This document shows positions 55,022-63,751 of a DNA stretch of 64,000 bases, in pieces. Positions within the stretch are counted from its first letter, which is position 1. The number at the start of each line of letters is the position of its first letter. The translations under genes and the position numbers were made by a program. A model generated the notes under the pieces. That model ran no database searches. It saw nothing but the letters and a program-made list of their open reading frames with translations, and had not been told where the DNA came from. The stretch comes from CBDAPE01 sp965198325 (GTDB lineage: Bacteria; Pseudomonadota; Alphaproteobacteria; UBA828; JAPUJA01), in NCBI GenBank assembly GCA_965198325.1, contig CBDAPE010000018.1, positions 372,001-436,000 of the forward strand. The letters are read 5' to 3'.

Positions 55022-57055
55022 CTATGTAGCCGACGCGTTCTCCCGGGACAAGGCATCCCGTAACGACGCCGCATCGGCGATCGGCAGGGAGCACGTCTGT
55101 CCGACGCAGACGAAGGCGGCCAGCGCCCCGTCTACCGTCGTCTTGCCGTTCGCGGGATGATCCGCCGGCAACGCGGCGCCGGGGGCCACGACCTGGAGGA
55201 TGCGGAAGGGGCAGGCAACGTCGAAGACCGCGTCGACCAGGGCGTCGGTTCTGGACTTCCCCCGCCCGCCGACGACAACTATCTGGACCGAACGGTCTAC
55301 AAAGCCCGAATTGTTGACCAGGCTGGTATAGGCGGCGATGTTGTCCACGGCATCGCCGGAAAATGCGCAGAGCAGCGCCTCGGCCCGGTCCAGATAGACG
55401 GCGTCTCCGGTGAGATGGTGGAGCCGCCCCAGGACTTCGACCATCAGGCCGTTTCCCGATGGCGTGGCATTGTCCCGGGCCTGCTTGGTCCGGGCGATCA
55501 GGGTTTCGCCGTCGACCGGCGTGTAGAAATAGCCTCCGTCCTTGTCGTCCCAGAACCGCGCGTCCGCGATCTTGGTCCATGCCCTCGCGAAGTCGAGGTA
55601 AGCAGGCTCGCCGGTAACCTCGAACAAGGCGAGTGCGGCCCGGGCCATGGCGGCGTAATCGTCGACGAACTCGACGGGCTTGACATGACCCGCCCGGGCG
55701 CTGTGGCAGAGCCGCCCGTCAATGGACATGGAGCCGCTTACGAAGTCGTAGGCGCGGTTCGCGGCCGCCAGCCACTCGGGTCGGGCAAATGCCGCGCTGG
55801 CCTGGGCGAGGGCGGCGATCATCAGGCCGTTCCAGTCGGCGAGTACGGAATCGTCCCAGCTCGGGCGCTCCCGGGTGCTCCGGGCCTCGAGCAGGACGGC
55901 TCTCGCGGCAGCGAGCCGAGCCTCGGTTTGTTCGTCGGCCAGTCCGGGCTGGGCCAGGCGGTTGAGAATGTTGTGGCCCTCCCAATTGCCGTTTTCGCTA
56001 ACATCGTATAGCTGCTTGAAAAAACTTGCTTCTGAACCGATCAGTCCATTAATTTCCTGTTCGCTCCAGACATAATACTTGCCTTCTACGCCTTCGGAAT
56101 CTGCGTCCAGCGCGCTTGCGAAGCCGCCCCCTTCGGCAATCATCTCTCGAAGCAGCCAGTCGACAGTCTCGCCGATCCGGGCCTCGAACAAGGGGTTGCG
56201 GTCTTGCAGCCAGAGTTGGGTCATCAGCTCGATGAGCAAGGCGTTGTCGTAGAGCATTTTCTCGAAGTGGGGCGCGAGCCAGCGCTCGTCGGTGGAATAG
56301 CGCGCAAAGCCGCCGCCCAGGTGGTCGTAGATTCCGCCCTGGCACATCCGCTCGACGCTGAAGGAAACCGCGTCCTTGAGCGGTTCTTCGCCGCTCAGCC
56401 ACCAGCCGCGCCAGACCATGTCGAGTGCGCTGGTCATGGGGAATTTCGGCGCGACGCCGAGACCGCCGTAACGGGCATCGATTTCAGGTAGCAAGCGCCG
56501 CGCGCCGGCGTCGAGTGCGGCGAGCCCGAGCCGCCCGCCGGGGGTGCTCGCCGAGTGCTGCTTGATTGCGCGTTTGAGCAGGTCGGTATTCTGGGCCACT
56601 TTGTCCGGCGCGGTAGCAAAGGTATTGGCAATCGCATCAAGCACTTGGGCGAATCCAGGGCGACCGAACCGCTCGCTCGGGGGAAAATAGGTTCCGCCCC
56701 AGAACGGCTCGAGATCGGGGGTCAGGAACATGGTCAGGGGCCAGCCGCCCTGCTGGCCGGTGAGTTGCAGCGCGAGCTGATAGATCGAATCAAGGTCTGG
56801 GCGCTCCTCGCGGTCGACCTTGATGTTGACGAAGGTCTCGTTCATGCAGTCGGCGATTTCGGCGTTTTCGAAGGATTCGTGCGCCATGACGTGGCACCAG
56901 TGACAGGCGGAATAGCCGATCGAGAGTATAATCGGCTTGTTCTCACGTTTGGATTGTTCGAGCGCCGCCTCGTCCCAGGGCTGCCAATGCACCGGGTTGT
57001 TCTTGTGCTGCAGCAGGTAGAGGCTGCTTTCCTGATCGAGGCGGTTGCGCGACAT
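55022..57055 (-). CDS. YyaL/SSP411-like thioredoxin-domain protein (DUF255)
   Basis: A 677-residue protein. The N-terminal DUF255 thioredoxin-like domain has HKNNPVHWQPWDEAALEQSK, IGYSACHWCHVMAHESFEN (CHWC redox pair) and VDREERPDLDSIYQ. The remaining 500 residues form a six-hairpin alpha/alpha toroid like those of glycosidases (FVDDYAAMARAALALFE). No signal peptide, so cytosolic. Human SSP411 and bacterial YyaL share this layout. Function is not established. It lies 34 bp upstream of ogt in the same direction. Confidence 0.9.
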   Translation of the reverse strand: MSRNRLDQESSLYLLQHKNNPVHWQPWDEAALEQSKRENKPIILSIGYSACHWCHVMAHESFENAEIADCMNETFVNIKVDREERPDLDSIYQLALQLTGQQGGWPLTMFLTPDLEPFWGGTYFPPSERFGRPGFAQVLDAIANTFATAPDKVAQNTDLLKRAIKQHSASTPGGRLGLAALDAGARRLLPEIDARYGGLGVAPKFPMTSALDMVWRGWWLSGEEPLKDAVSFSVERMCQGGIYDHLGGGFARYSTDERWLAPHFEKMLYDNALLIELMTQLWLQDRNPLFEARIGETVDWLLREMIAEGGGFASALDADSEGVEGKYYVWSEQEINGLIGSEASFFKQLYDVSENGNWEGHNILNRLAQPGLADEQTEARLAAARAVLLEARSTRERPSWDDSVLADWNGLMIAALAQASAAFARPEWLAAANRAYDFVSGSMSIDGRLCHSARAGHVKPVEFVDDYAAMARAALALFEVTGEPAYLDFARAWTKIADARFWDDKDGGYFYTPVDGETLIARTKQARDNATPSGNGLMVEVLGRLHHLTGDAVYLDRAEALLCAFSGDAVDNIAAYTSLVNNSGFVDRSVQIVVVGGRGKSRTDALVDAVFDVACPFRILQVVAPGAALPADHPANGKTTVDGALAAFVCVGQTCSLPIADAASLRDALSRENASAT

Positions 57056-57339
57056 GGGGTCCGTTGTGAGAGGAGTTCCGTTTCCGTCGGCATTGCCGAT
57101 CGTGGGGCGGTGTGGATGTGGGTTGTAGGGTCTGCCAGGAAACGAATATAAACCGGGCGGGGCCTCGAACCAGTGACTGCTTCCCGAAGATGCGGCGATT
57201 TGCCGAGGTTTTCAAGACTTTCACGGCCTCTTCGGCTCTAAAAGACCCTGGACGTGGTTAAGTATCTCCGATCGAGGGCAAAAAGCGGAGTTGAGCCGGT
57301 CCATCGGAGGCATGGCCGCCGGGGCAAGGAAGGACAACC

Positions 57340-57594
57340 ATGAAAATTGCGATAGAAATCGACTGTACGCCCACTGAAGCCCGGACCTTCCTCGGATTTC
57401 CCGATGTCGAAGACGTCCAAGAGAGTGTCCTCAAGACTGTCCAGGACCGGCTTGCCGAGGCGGTCGGGACGATGGATTCGGAGACCCTGCTGAAAACCTG
57501 GCTGCCGACGGGAATAAAGGGTTTTGAAGAGCTTCAGAAGGCATTCTGGTCGGGCATGGGGGGACCGACGGACGCAAAGAAGGAGCCGTCGTGA
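57340..57594 (+). CDS. Small conserved alphaproteobacterial protein (DUF6489-like)
   Basis: An 84-residue soluble protein with EIDCTPTEARTFLGFPDVED and LLKTWLPTGIKGFEELQKAFW, a pattern found in short alphaproteobacterial proteins that I recall as DUF6489; the Pfam number should be checked. GGAAGGACAACC gives a good ribosome site. It overlaps the ferredoxin gene by 4 bp (GTGA). Function is unknown, but the link with the ferredoxin and mnmE suggests a shared transcript. Confidence 0.72.
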   Translation: MKIAIEIDCTPTEARTFLGFPDVEDVQESVLKTVQDRLAEAVGTMDSETLLKTWLPTGIKGFEELQKAFWSGMGGPTDAKKEPS

Positions 57595-57962
57595 CACGCC
57601 GGTCCGATGATCCAGCGCTGTTCTACGAGCGCCACGTTTTTTGCTGCACCAATCTGAGGGTGAAGGGTCACCGGCGCGGCTGCTGCTCGGAAAAGGGCTC
57701 GGTCGAGCTTCGTAACTACCTGAAGAAGCGGGTAAAAGAGAGCGGGTTAGCGAAGCTGCGCGTGAACGCTTCAGGCTGTCTCGACCGCTGTGAACTCGGC
57801 CCGACGATGGTGATTTATCCGGAGGGTGTCTGGTACGGCTACGAAACCCACGACGATCTCGACGAGATCCTTCAAGTACACCTGATCGAAGGTGGCCGGG
57901 TCGAGCGGCTCATGCTGTTTCCCCACCAGCTGCCGCCGGATAAGGAGCCGGCGGCCGATTGA
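57591..57962 (+). CDS. Thioredoxin-like [2Fe-2S] ferredoxin
   Basis: A 123-residue protein of the thioredoxin-fold ferredoxin family. The cluster cysteines lie in HVFCCTNLRVKGHRRGCCSEKG and ASGCLDRCELGPTMVIYPEG, the usual C-x(n)-C ... C-x3-C layout, with two extra Cys. It starts with GTG at 57591, overlapping the previous gene, and its stop overlaps mnmE (TTGA). The partner enzyme is not known. Confidence 0.9.
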   Translation: MTRRSDDPALFYERHVFCCTNLRVKGHRRGCCSEKGSVELRNYLKKRVKESGLAKLRVNASGCLDRCELGPTMVIYPEGVWYGYETHDDLDEILQVHLIEGGRVERLMLFPHQLPPDKEPAAD

Positions 57963-59314
57963 GCATTTCTGACACGATTTTTGCACCCGCGAGCGGCAAG
58001 GGGCGCGCCGCGATCGCCGTTCTGCGGGTTTCGGGGTCCAGGGCCGGGGATACCTTGAGGATCATTGCCGGCGCGCCTCTGCCCTCGCCCCGGTCCGCAG
58101 CGCTGCGCCGGCTGATCAATCCGGGAGATGACGAGACCCTGGATCGGGCGCTCGTTTTGTGGTTTCCGGGGCCCGGAAGCTATACCGGCGAAGATATGGC
58201 GGAATTTCATATCCACGGCGGTCGCGCAGTGTTGGACGGGATGCTCGACGTGCTCGGCAGGCTTGCGGGCTTGCGCCCGGCCGAACCAGGCGAGTTTACC
58301 GAGCGGGCGTTTCGAAATGGGCACCTCGATCTGACTGCGGCGGAAGCGGTTGCCGATCTGATCGACGCTGAAACCGCAGCGCAACGCCGCCAGGCGCTGG
58401 GACAGCTCGAGGGCGGTCTGTCCCGTCTCTATGAGCGCTGGCGGGCCGATTTGACGACGGCGATGGGCTACGCCGAGGCCACGATCGATTTTTCGGACCA
58501 ACCGGTCCCCGTAACCGTGGCCGAAGAGGCAGCCCTCAAGATAAAGAGTACGCTCGAAGAAATCTCGCAACATCTAGCCGATGACCATCGAGGAGAGCGA
58601 CTTCGGGACGGTTTCCGCATCGCCATCCTGGGGGCGCCGAATGTTGGAAAGTCAAGCCTGCTCAACCGGCTTGCGCGGCGTGATGCGGCAATCGTCGCCG
58701 ATACCGCCGGTACGACCCGGGATGTCATCGAGGTTCATCTCGATCTCGGCGGCTATCCGGTGATTATCGCCGACACCGCGGGCTTGCGCGAGGCAGTGGA
58801 CGACATCGAAAGTGAGGGCGTGCGCCGGGCGCTCGCTCGGGCCGGAGCGGCGGATCTGAAGATCGCCCTGTTCGACGCCACGAATCTGGGCGATCCTGAT
58901 CAAGATACACTATATATAGTAGAGGAATCGACCCTGCTGGTTGCCAACAAGCAAGATCTGGTAAAGGGACCGCTGCGCGATACACTCGATGGTCGTCCGA
59001 TCCGCTCGATTTCTTGCGAAACCGGCGAAGGACTGGACGGCCTGGTTGCAGATCTTGCGGCCCACGTCGCGGGCGCCCTCGACAGGGACGGAGAAGCACT
59101 CTCGCTCACCCGGGCACGACATCGCCACGCCCTGGGGGATTGTCGCGCGGCACTTGAGCGCTATCTGACCACGAGCGCCCTGGTGAGCGGCAACCCCGAG
59201 CTCGGCGCCGAGGACCTGCGCCTTGCGGATCGGGCGTTGGGCCGGATTACTGGCCGGGTGGATGTGGAAGACATACTAGATGTTGTGTTTCGGCATTTCT
59301 GTATTGGCAAATGA
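57959..59314 (+). CDS. mnmE: tRNA uridine 5-carboxymethylaminomethyl modification GTPase
   Basis: A 451-residue GTPase that, with MnmG, modifies U34 of certain tRNAs. The N-terminal folate-binding domain begins DTIFAPASGKGRAAIAVLRVSG; the G-domain has GAPNVGKSSLLN (G1), TTRD (G2), DTAGLREAVDDIESEG (G3) and NKQDL (G4); the C-terminus ends in the essential CIGK. Start is TTG at 57959, overlapping the ferredoxin stop. A short AT-rich patch (ACTATATATAGT, 58909-58920) interrupts the GC-rich coding sequence. Confidence 0.97.
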   Translation: MSISDTIFAPASGKGRAAIAVLRVSGSRAGDTLRIIAGAPLPSPRSAALRRLINPGDDETLDRALVLWFPGPGSYTGEDMAEFHIHGGRAVLDGMLDVLGRLAGLRPAEPGEFTERAFRNGHLDLTAAEAVADLIDAETAAQRRQALGQLEGGLSRLYERWRADLTTAMGYAEATIDFSDQPVPVTVAEEAALKIKSTLEEISQHLADDHRGERLRDGFRIAILGAPNVGKSSLLNRLARRDAAIVADTAGTTRDVIEVHLDLGGYPVIIADTAGLREAVDDIESEGVRRALARAGAADLKIALFDATNLGDPDQDTLYIVEESTLLVANKQDLVKGPLRDTLDGRPIRSISCETGEGLDGLVADLAAHVAGALDRDGEALSLTRARHRHALGDCRAALERYLTTSALVSGNPELGAEDLRLADRALGRITGRVDVEDILDVVFRHFCIGK

Positions 59315-59328
59315 CGAGGCCACGGAAA

Positions 59329-59344
59329 TGTTTCACGTGGAACA
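59329..59344. promoter_or_regulatory. parS: parS-like centromere site 1
   Basis: TGTTTCACGTGGAACA differs from the universal parS palindrome TGTTTCACGTGAAACA at one base. It lies in the 115 bp gap between mnmE and mnmG, 2 kb from a perfect copy and 3.4 kb from parB. ParB is expected to load here. Confidence 0.85.
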
Positions 59345-59429
59345 TCACTGACCCGGGATAGGCGTCGGGACTTTGACATCATGGCCGCCGATCACGTATT
59401 GTCCGCCGCCGTCGGCAAGGAATGAGACA

Positions 59430-61301
59430 ATGGGCGAACGCTACGATGTCATCGTCATCGGTGGCGGCCATGCAGGCTGCGAGGCCGCCTCGGCGTCCGC
59501 ACGGCTGGGCGCCCGGACGCTTTTGCTGACCCACCGGGTCGAGACGATTGGCGAGATGTCGTGCAATCCCGCAATCGGTGGGCTGGCCAAGGGCACGCTG
59601 GTGCGCGAGGTTGATGCCATGGACGGCCTGATGGGCCGGGTTGCCGATGCCGCCGGCATCCAGTTCCGCATGCTGAACCAGAGCAAGGGCCCCGCCGTCC
59701 GCGGGCCCCGCGCCCAAGCCGACCGCGCACTCTATCGCGAGGCCATGCAGCGGGAGCTTGGTGCCCAGAGCGGGTTGGACATCCGCGCCGCCGCAGTCGA
59801 AGACCTGATTTTGGACGATGCTGGCCGAACCGTGGGCGTGGTGACCGCGGGCGACGAAGCCATCAGGGCTGGCGCGGTCGTGCTGACCACCGGAACCTTC
59901 CTGCGCGGCGTCATCCATATCGGGGAGACTCGGACGCCGGCAGGCCGAATCGGCGATGCGCCGGCAGTCGGTTTGGCACGGACCCTGGACCGTCTCGGGT
60001 TTTCTCTGGGTCGGCTCAAGACCGGTACGCCGCCGCGCCTGAAGGGGTCGACGATTGACTGGGCCGGCCTCGAGGTTCAGCCCGGTGACGATCCGCCCGT
60101 GCCGTTTTCCGTTCTCACGGAGCGTATCACCCGGCCCCAGATCGAATGCCATCTGACGACAACTACCGAGGCCGGTCACGACCTGATCCGGGTCAATCTT
60201 CATCGCTCGCCAACCTACGGCGGCGGCATCGAGGGAACCGGGCCCCGCTATTGCCCTTCGATCGAAGACAAGGTCGTGCGCTTTTCGGAGCGGACAGGCC
60301 ACCAGATCTTCCTGGAGCCCGAGGGCCTGAATGACCAGACGATTTATCCCAACGGGATTTCCACCGCCTTGCCCGAGGATGTCCAGCGCGCCCTGCTGGC
60401 GACGATCCCGGGCCTGGAGCGGGCCGAAATGATCCGTCCTGGCTACGCCATCGAGTATGATTTCGTGGACCCCCGGGAGCTCCGTCATAGCCTGGAAACG
60501 CGAAGGATTCCAAGGCTTTATCTGGCCGGCCAGATCAACGGCACGACCGGCTACGAGGAGGCGGCCGCCCAGGGCCTGCTGGCCGGCCTCAATGCGGCCT
60601 TGGCTACCGGCGGCGGGGCGGAATTCGTTCTCGATCGGGCAGAGGCGCTCAGCGGTGTGTTGATCGATGATCTGGTTACGCTCGGAACCCGGGAACCCTA
60701 CCGGATGTTCACCTCGCGCGCCGAATACCGCCTGTTGCTTCGCCCGGACAACGCCGACCTGCGCCTCAGCGGCCGGGCTGCGGCGCTGGGATGTGTTTCC
60801 GCCCGGCGGCAGGATGCCTATCTCGCCAAGCGAACGGCACTGGAGGCGGCGCGGCGGCTTGTGGAGTCGCTCAGCGCGACGCCGACCGAACTCAATCGCT
60901 ATGGGATTCCCGTCAACCTCGACGGCGTACGGCGCACTGTCGTCGATCTGCTGGGCTATCCCGGAATGACCCTCGATCGGCTCGCCGGCATCTGGCTCGA
61001 GCTCGGCGTCCTGCGTCCCGACGTCGTCGAGCAACTCGAAATCGACGCCCGCTACGCCGGCTACTTGGAACGCCAGCGGGCCGACATCGAAAGTTATCGG
61101 CGGGACGAATCCCTGCTGCTGCCCGACGGGCTCGATTATGCCGATGTCGGCGGCCTGTCCAACGAGGTGCGCGAGAAGCTCTGTCGGAGCCGGCCCGCGA
61201 CACTGGGTGCGGCCGCGCGAATTTCCGGGGTGACGCCGGCGGCGCTGGTCGCCCTGCTGGGCTATGTCAAGCGCACAGACGCGGCCGGACGGGCGGCTTG
61301 A
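59430..61301 (+). CDS. mnmG: tRNA uridine 5-carboxymethylaminomethyl modification enzyme MnmG (GidA)
   Basis: A 623-residue FAD enzyme, partner of MnmE. The FAD motif is YDVIVIGGGHAGCEAASASARLG, followed by IGEMSCNPAIGGLAKGTLVREVDAMDG, which is nearly invariant. YEEAAAQGLLAGLNAA and MFTSRAEYRLLLRPDNADLRL are typical. I chose the ATG at 59430; an earlier in-frame start at 59373 adds 19 unlike residues. The stop overlaps the TTG start of rsmG. Confidence 0.97.
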   Translation: MGERYDVIVIGGGHAGCEAASASARLGARTLLLTHRVETIGEMSCNPAIGGLAKGTLVREVDAMDGLMGRVADAAGIQFRMLNQSKGPAVRGPRAQADRALYREAMQRELGAQSGLDIRAAAVEDLILDDAGRTVGVVTAGDEAIRAGAVVLTTGTFLRGVIHIGETRTPAGRIGDAPAVGLARTLDRLGFSLGRLKTGTPPRLKGSTIDWAGLEVQPGDDPPVPFSVLTERITRPQIECHLTTTTEAGHDLIRVNLHRSPTYGGGIEGTGPRYCPSIEDKVVRFSERTGHQIFLEPEGLNDQTIYPNGISTALPEDVQRALLATIPGLERAEMIRPGYAIEYDFVDPRELRHSLETRRIPRLYLAGQINGTTGYEEAAAQGLLAGLNAALATGGGAEFVLDRAEALSGVLIDDLVTLGTREPYRMFTSRAEYRLLLRPDNADLRLSGRAAALGCVSARRQDAYLAKRTALEAARRLVESLSATPTELNRYGIPVNLDGVRRTVVDLLGYPGMTLDRLAGIWLELGVLRPDVVEQLEIDARYAGYLERQRADIESYRRDESLLLPDGLDYADVGGLSNEVREKLCRSRPATLGAAARISGVTPAALVALLGYVKRTDAAGRAA

Positions 61302-61927
61302 AAGAGCCACGCACGCCGGCCGAATTCGCTCGCCATGTGAGTGTTTCACGTGAAACACTCGAGCGCCTGACGCTCTATGGCGAACTTCTCGGCAAATGGC
61401 AAAAGACCCTAAATCTAGTGTCAGACAAAAGTATGACACGCCTCTGGTGCCGTCATATGCTGGACTCCGCCCAGCTGTTCCGCTTGTTGCCAAACACCGC
61501 GCGCAACCTTCTCGACCTCGGATCGGGAGCCGGGTTCCCCGGCCTGGTTCTGGCCGTCATGGGTGCGCCGGAGGTTCATCTGGTCGAATCCGACCAGCGC
61601 AAATGCGCCTTCCTTCGCGAAGTGGCACGGGCCACGGGGACTTCCGTCACGGTCCATCCCGAGCAGATCGAGGGCCTCGAACCCTGGCCGGCGGACGTAA
61701 TCACTGCCCGCGCCCTTGCGCCGTTGCCGGAATTGCTAAATATAGCTTACCCCTTTGTCGCACCCTCAACATGTTGTATATTTATGAAAGGTGCCCGGAT
61801 CGAGGACGAGCTCGAGGCGGCGAAACGCCGATGGCGGATGAAAATCGCCAGGCTGCCGAGTTTGACCGATGACCGGGGCGTGATTTTGCAGCTCGAAGAG
61901 GTTCACTATGATGGAGCCGGTTCGTAA
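61298..61927 (+). CDS. rsmG: 16S rRNA (guanine527-N7)-methyltransferase RsmG (GidB)
   Basis: A 209-residue SAM-dependent methyltransferase. The SAM loop is NLLDLGSGAGFPGLVLAVMG; VSRETLERLTLYGELLGKWQKTLNLVS is the conserved N-terminal region and VITARALAPLPELL follows. The start is taken as TTG at 61298, overlapping the mnmG stop; GTG 61337 is an alternative. A perfect parS site lies inside the coding sequence and encodes the VSRET residues. The last 20 bp overlap parA. Confidence 0.95.
   Translation: MKEPRTPAEFARHVSVSRETLERLTLYGELLGKWQKTLNLVSDKSMTRLWCRHMLDSAQLFRLLPNTARNLLDLGSGAGFPGLVLAVMGAPEVHLVESDQRKCAFLREVARATGTSVTVHPEQIEGLEPWPADVITARALAPLPELLNIAYPFVAPSTCCIFMKGARIEDELEAAKRRWRMKIARLPSLTDDRGVILQLEEVHYDGAGS
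61342..61357. promoter_or_regulatory. parS: parS centromere site 2 (perfect), inside rsmG
   Basis: TGTTTCACGTGAAACA is a perfect 16 bp match to the universal parS palindrome. It is read through in frame as V-S-R-E-T by rsmG, showing that the protein motif and the DNA site coexist. It lies 1.4 kb from parB. Confidence 0.96.
61419..61438. repeat. 20 bp motif, copy 1 (inside rsmG)
   Basis: TGTCAGACAAAAGTATGACA. The same motif with a different 3-base centre occurs at 63685-63704. The arms TGTCA and TGACA are inverted. Here it encodes LVSDKSMT, so protein conservation may explain part of it. Confidence 0.5.
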
Positions 61928-62747
61928 GCCGGAAGACCCCGATCCCATCGCCCTCCAACATCCAGTCCAGGCCCAGATCATTGCCGTCGCGAACCAGAAG
62001 GGCGGGGTCGGCAAGACGACCACCGCGGTCAATCTCGGGACCGCCCTCGCGGCAACCGGACGCCGCGTCCTGTTGATCGACCTCGACCCGCAAGGAAATG
62101 CCAGCACAGGATTGGGGATTCCGGCAATAAGCCGGGTACGGAGCAGTTACGACGTGCTGATGGACGACCTGCCCATCGAGCAGGCAATTCTCGACACCGA
62201 AATCGAGAATCTTAAGATCCTTCCCTCCACGGTCGACCTGGCCGGTGCAGAAGTTGAACTTGTCGACGCGACCCGGCGGGAATTCCGCCTGCGCGACGCG
62301 TTGAGCGGGATGACGGGGCGCTACGACTACATCCTGATCGACTGTCCGCCGGCCCTCGGGTTCCTCACCGTCAACGCCCTCGCTGCGGCAAAATCCTTCC
62401 TGATTCCCATGCAGTGCGAATTTTTCGCCCTCGAGGGCCTGACTCTCCTCCTCAAGACCGTTGATCGGGTGCGCCTGAACTTCAATCCGGCGCTCCAGAT
62501 GGAGGGCGTCGTGCTCACGATGTACGATCGGCGCAATAATCTGTCGGACCAGGTCGCGTCCGACGTGAGAAGCCATTTCGGGCGCAAGGTCTACGACACC
62601 GTAATCCCTCGCAATGTCCGGGTTTCCGAGGCACCTTCCCACGGTGCCCCGGTCCTAATCTACGACCACCGCTGCGCGGGCGCCCAGGCTTACATTCATT
62701 TGGCCGGCGAAGTCCTTCGGCGTGATCGCCAGGAGATAACCCGATGA
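61908..62747 (+). CDS. parA: Chromosome partitioning ATPase ParA
   Basis: A 279-residue deviant-Walker ATPase that moves ParB-parS complexes to segregate the new origin. The Walker A is IAVANQKGGVGKTTTAVNLG with the signature Lys, followed by LLIDLDPQGNASTGLG and ILIDCPPALGFLTVNAL. The start is one of two adjacent ATGs (61908 or 61911) overlapping rsmG by 20 bp. It overlaps parB by 4 bp. Confidence 0.97.
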   Translation: MMEPVRKPEDPDPIALQHPVQAQIIAVANQKGGVGKTTTAVNLGTALAATGRRVLLIDLDPQGNASTGLGIPAISRVRSSYDVLMDDLPIEQAILDTEIENLKILPSTVDLAGAEVELVDATRREFRLRDALSGMTGRYDYILIDCPPALGFLTVNALAAAKSFLIPMQCEFFALEGLTLLLKTVDRVRLNFNPALQMEGVVLTMYDRRNNLSDQVASDVRSHFGRKVYDTVIPRNVRVSEAPSHGAPVLIYDHRCAGAQAYIHLAGEVLRRDRQEITR

Positions 62748-63607
62748 GCTACGAATCTAATAAATCCAAGGGTTTAGGCCGTGGTCTCTCGTCTCTTATC
62801 GGTGATGCTCCACCGGGCGGGCCGGCGCCGTCGGCGTTCGAACGCCGGGTGGCGATCGACAAGATCGACCCCAGCCCCCATCAGCCACGCCGGCTCTTCG
62901 ACGAGGCGGAGATCCGGTCGCTCGCCGAGTCCATGCGATCTCAAGGCATTTTACAACCTATGCTCGTAAGACAACAAATCCATACTCCAGAACGCTTTCA
63001 ATTGGTTGCGGGTGAACGCCGCTGGCGGGCCGCCCAACAGGCCCAGATTCACGAGGTTCCCGTGGTCGTACGCGATCTGTCCGATCGGGAGGCCCTCGAA
63101 GTCGCGCTGATCGAGAACGTTCAGCGCACCGATCTCAATCCGCTCGAGGAGGCGGAGGGCTACCGGGCTTTGATGGGCGAGTTCGGGCACACCCAGGAGG
63201 CGGTCGCCGAGGTGGTCGGAAAGAGCCGCAGCCATATCGCCAACATGATCCGCCTGCTCGACCTGCCGCAACCGGTCAAGAACCTGATCGACAGCGGTGC
63301 CCTGTCGATGGGCCATGCACGGGCCCTGCTCCGGGCCCCGGATGTCGAGGCGCTCGCCCGCAAGGTGGTCGACCGGGGTCTCAATGTGCGCCAGACCGAG
63401 CGCCTGGCCGCTGCTCGGAAGGGCCCTCAAGCGGCACGTCAACCGGCCCCGAAGGATCCCAACATCGTCGCGCTGGAGCGCGAACTGGGCGATAAGCTCG
63501 GACTCGCCGTGACCATCGCCCATCGCGGCGAAAGCGGCAAATTGACCATCGCCTATCGCTCGCTCGAGCAACTCGACGATCTGCTTCACCGCCTGAGCGA
63601 ACACTGA
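62744..63607 (+). CDS. parB: Chromosome partitioning protein ParB
   Basis: A 287-residue CTP-dependent DNA clamp that binds parS and spreads. The N-terminal ParA-contact motif is KGLGRGLSSLIGD; the CTP-binding region has GILQPMLVRQ and VAGERRWRAAQ and LIENVQRTDLNPLEEAEGY; the helix-turn-helix is TQEAVAEVVGKSRSHIANMIRLL; the C-terminus dimerises. The stretch 62938-63005 uses AT-rich codons unlike its surroundings. Confidence 0.97.
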   Translation: MSYESNKSKGLGRGLSSLIGDAPPGGPAPSAFERRVAIDKIDPSPHQPRRLFDEAEIRSLAESMRSQGILQPMLVRQQIHTPERFQLVAGERRWRAAQQAQIHEVPVVVRDLSDREALEVALIENVQRTDLNPLEEAEGYRALMGEFGHTQEAVAEVVGKSRSHIANMIRLLDLPQPVKNLIDSGALSMGHARALLRAPDVEALARKVVDRGLNVRQTERLAAARKGPQAARQPAPKDPNIVALERELGDKLGLAVTIAHRGESGKLTIAYRSLEQLDDLLHRLSEH

Positions 63608-63629
63608 CGCGGCGCCGCCGGCCGATTCA

Positions 63630-63641
63630 CCAACCGGTTGG
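63630..63641. repeat. 12 bp perfect palindrome between parB and holA
   Basis: CCAACCGGTTGG in the convergent parB/holA gap. It could be part of a transcription terminator hairpin, but no T-tract follows directly. Confidence 0.35.
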
Positions 63642-63684
63642 CTTCGGTGTTCTTAACTAGTTGATATAGAACCGATTATTTTTC

Positions 63685-63704
63685 TGTCAGACAGCTGTAT
63701 GACA
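63685..63704. repeat. 20 bp motif, copy 2 (parB-holA gap)
   Basis: TGTCAGACAGCTGTATGACA, identical to 61419-61438 outside the 3 central bases. The arms TGTCAGACA and TGTATGACA form an inverted repeat with one mismatch. This copy is non-coding. Confidence 0.6.
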
Positions 63705-63751
63705 GCCTGTCCGGGGTGAAAATCGGAGCTTCGGGAGGGTTTTCTCCGGTC

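Noticed and set aside
57150..57235. tRNA-Ser-like pieces on the minus strand (GTCTTGAAAACC and GGTTCGAGGCC)
   Set aside because: The anticodon stem and T-stem do not pair and no acceptor stem can be formed, so it is not a tRNA. A decayed fragment is possible but unsupported. I see no gene or clear promoter in the rest of 57056-57339.
59379..61493. Very long open frame (704 codons) on the minus strand opposite mnmG and rsmG
   Set aside because: It mirrors real, highly conserved genes. Long antisense frames are common in GC-rich DNA, and the translation has no recognisable domain.
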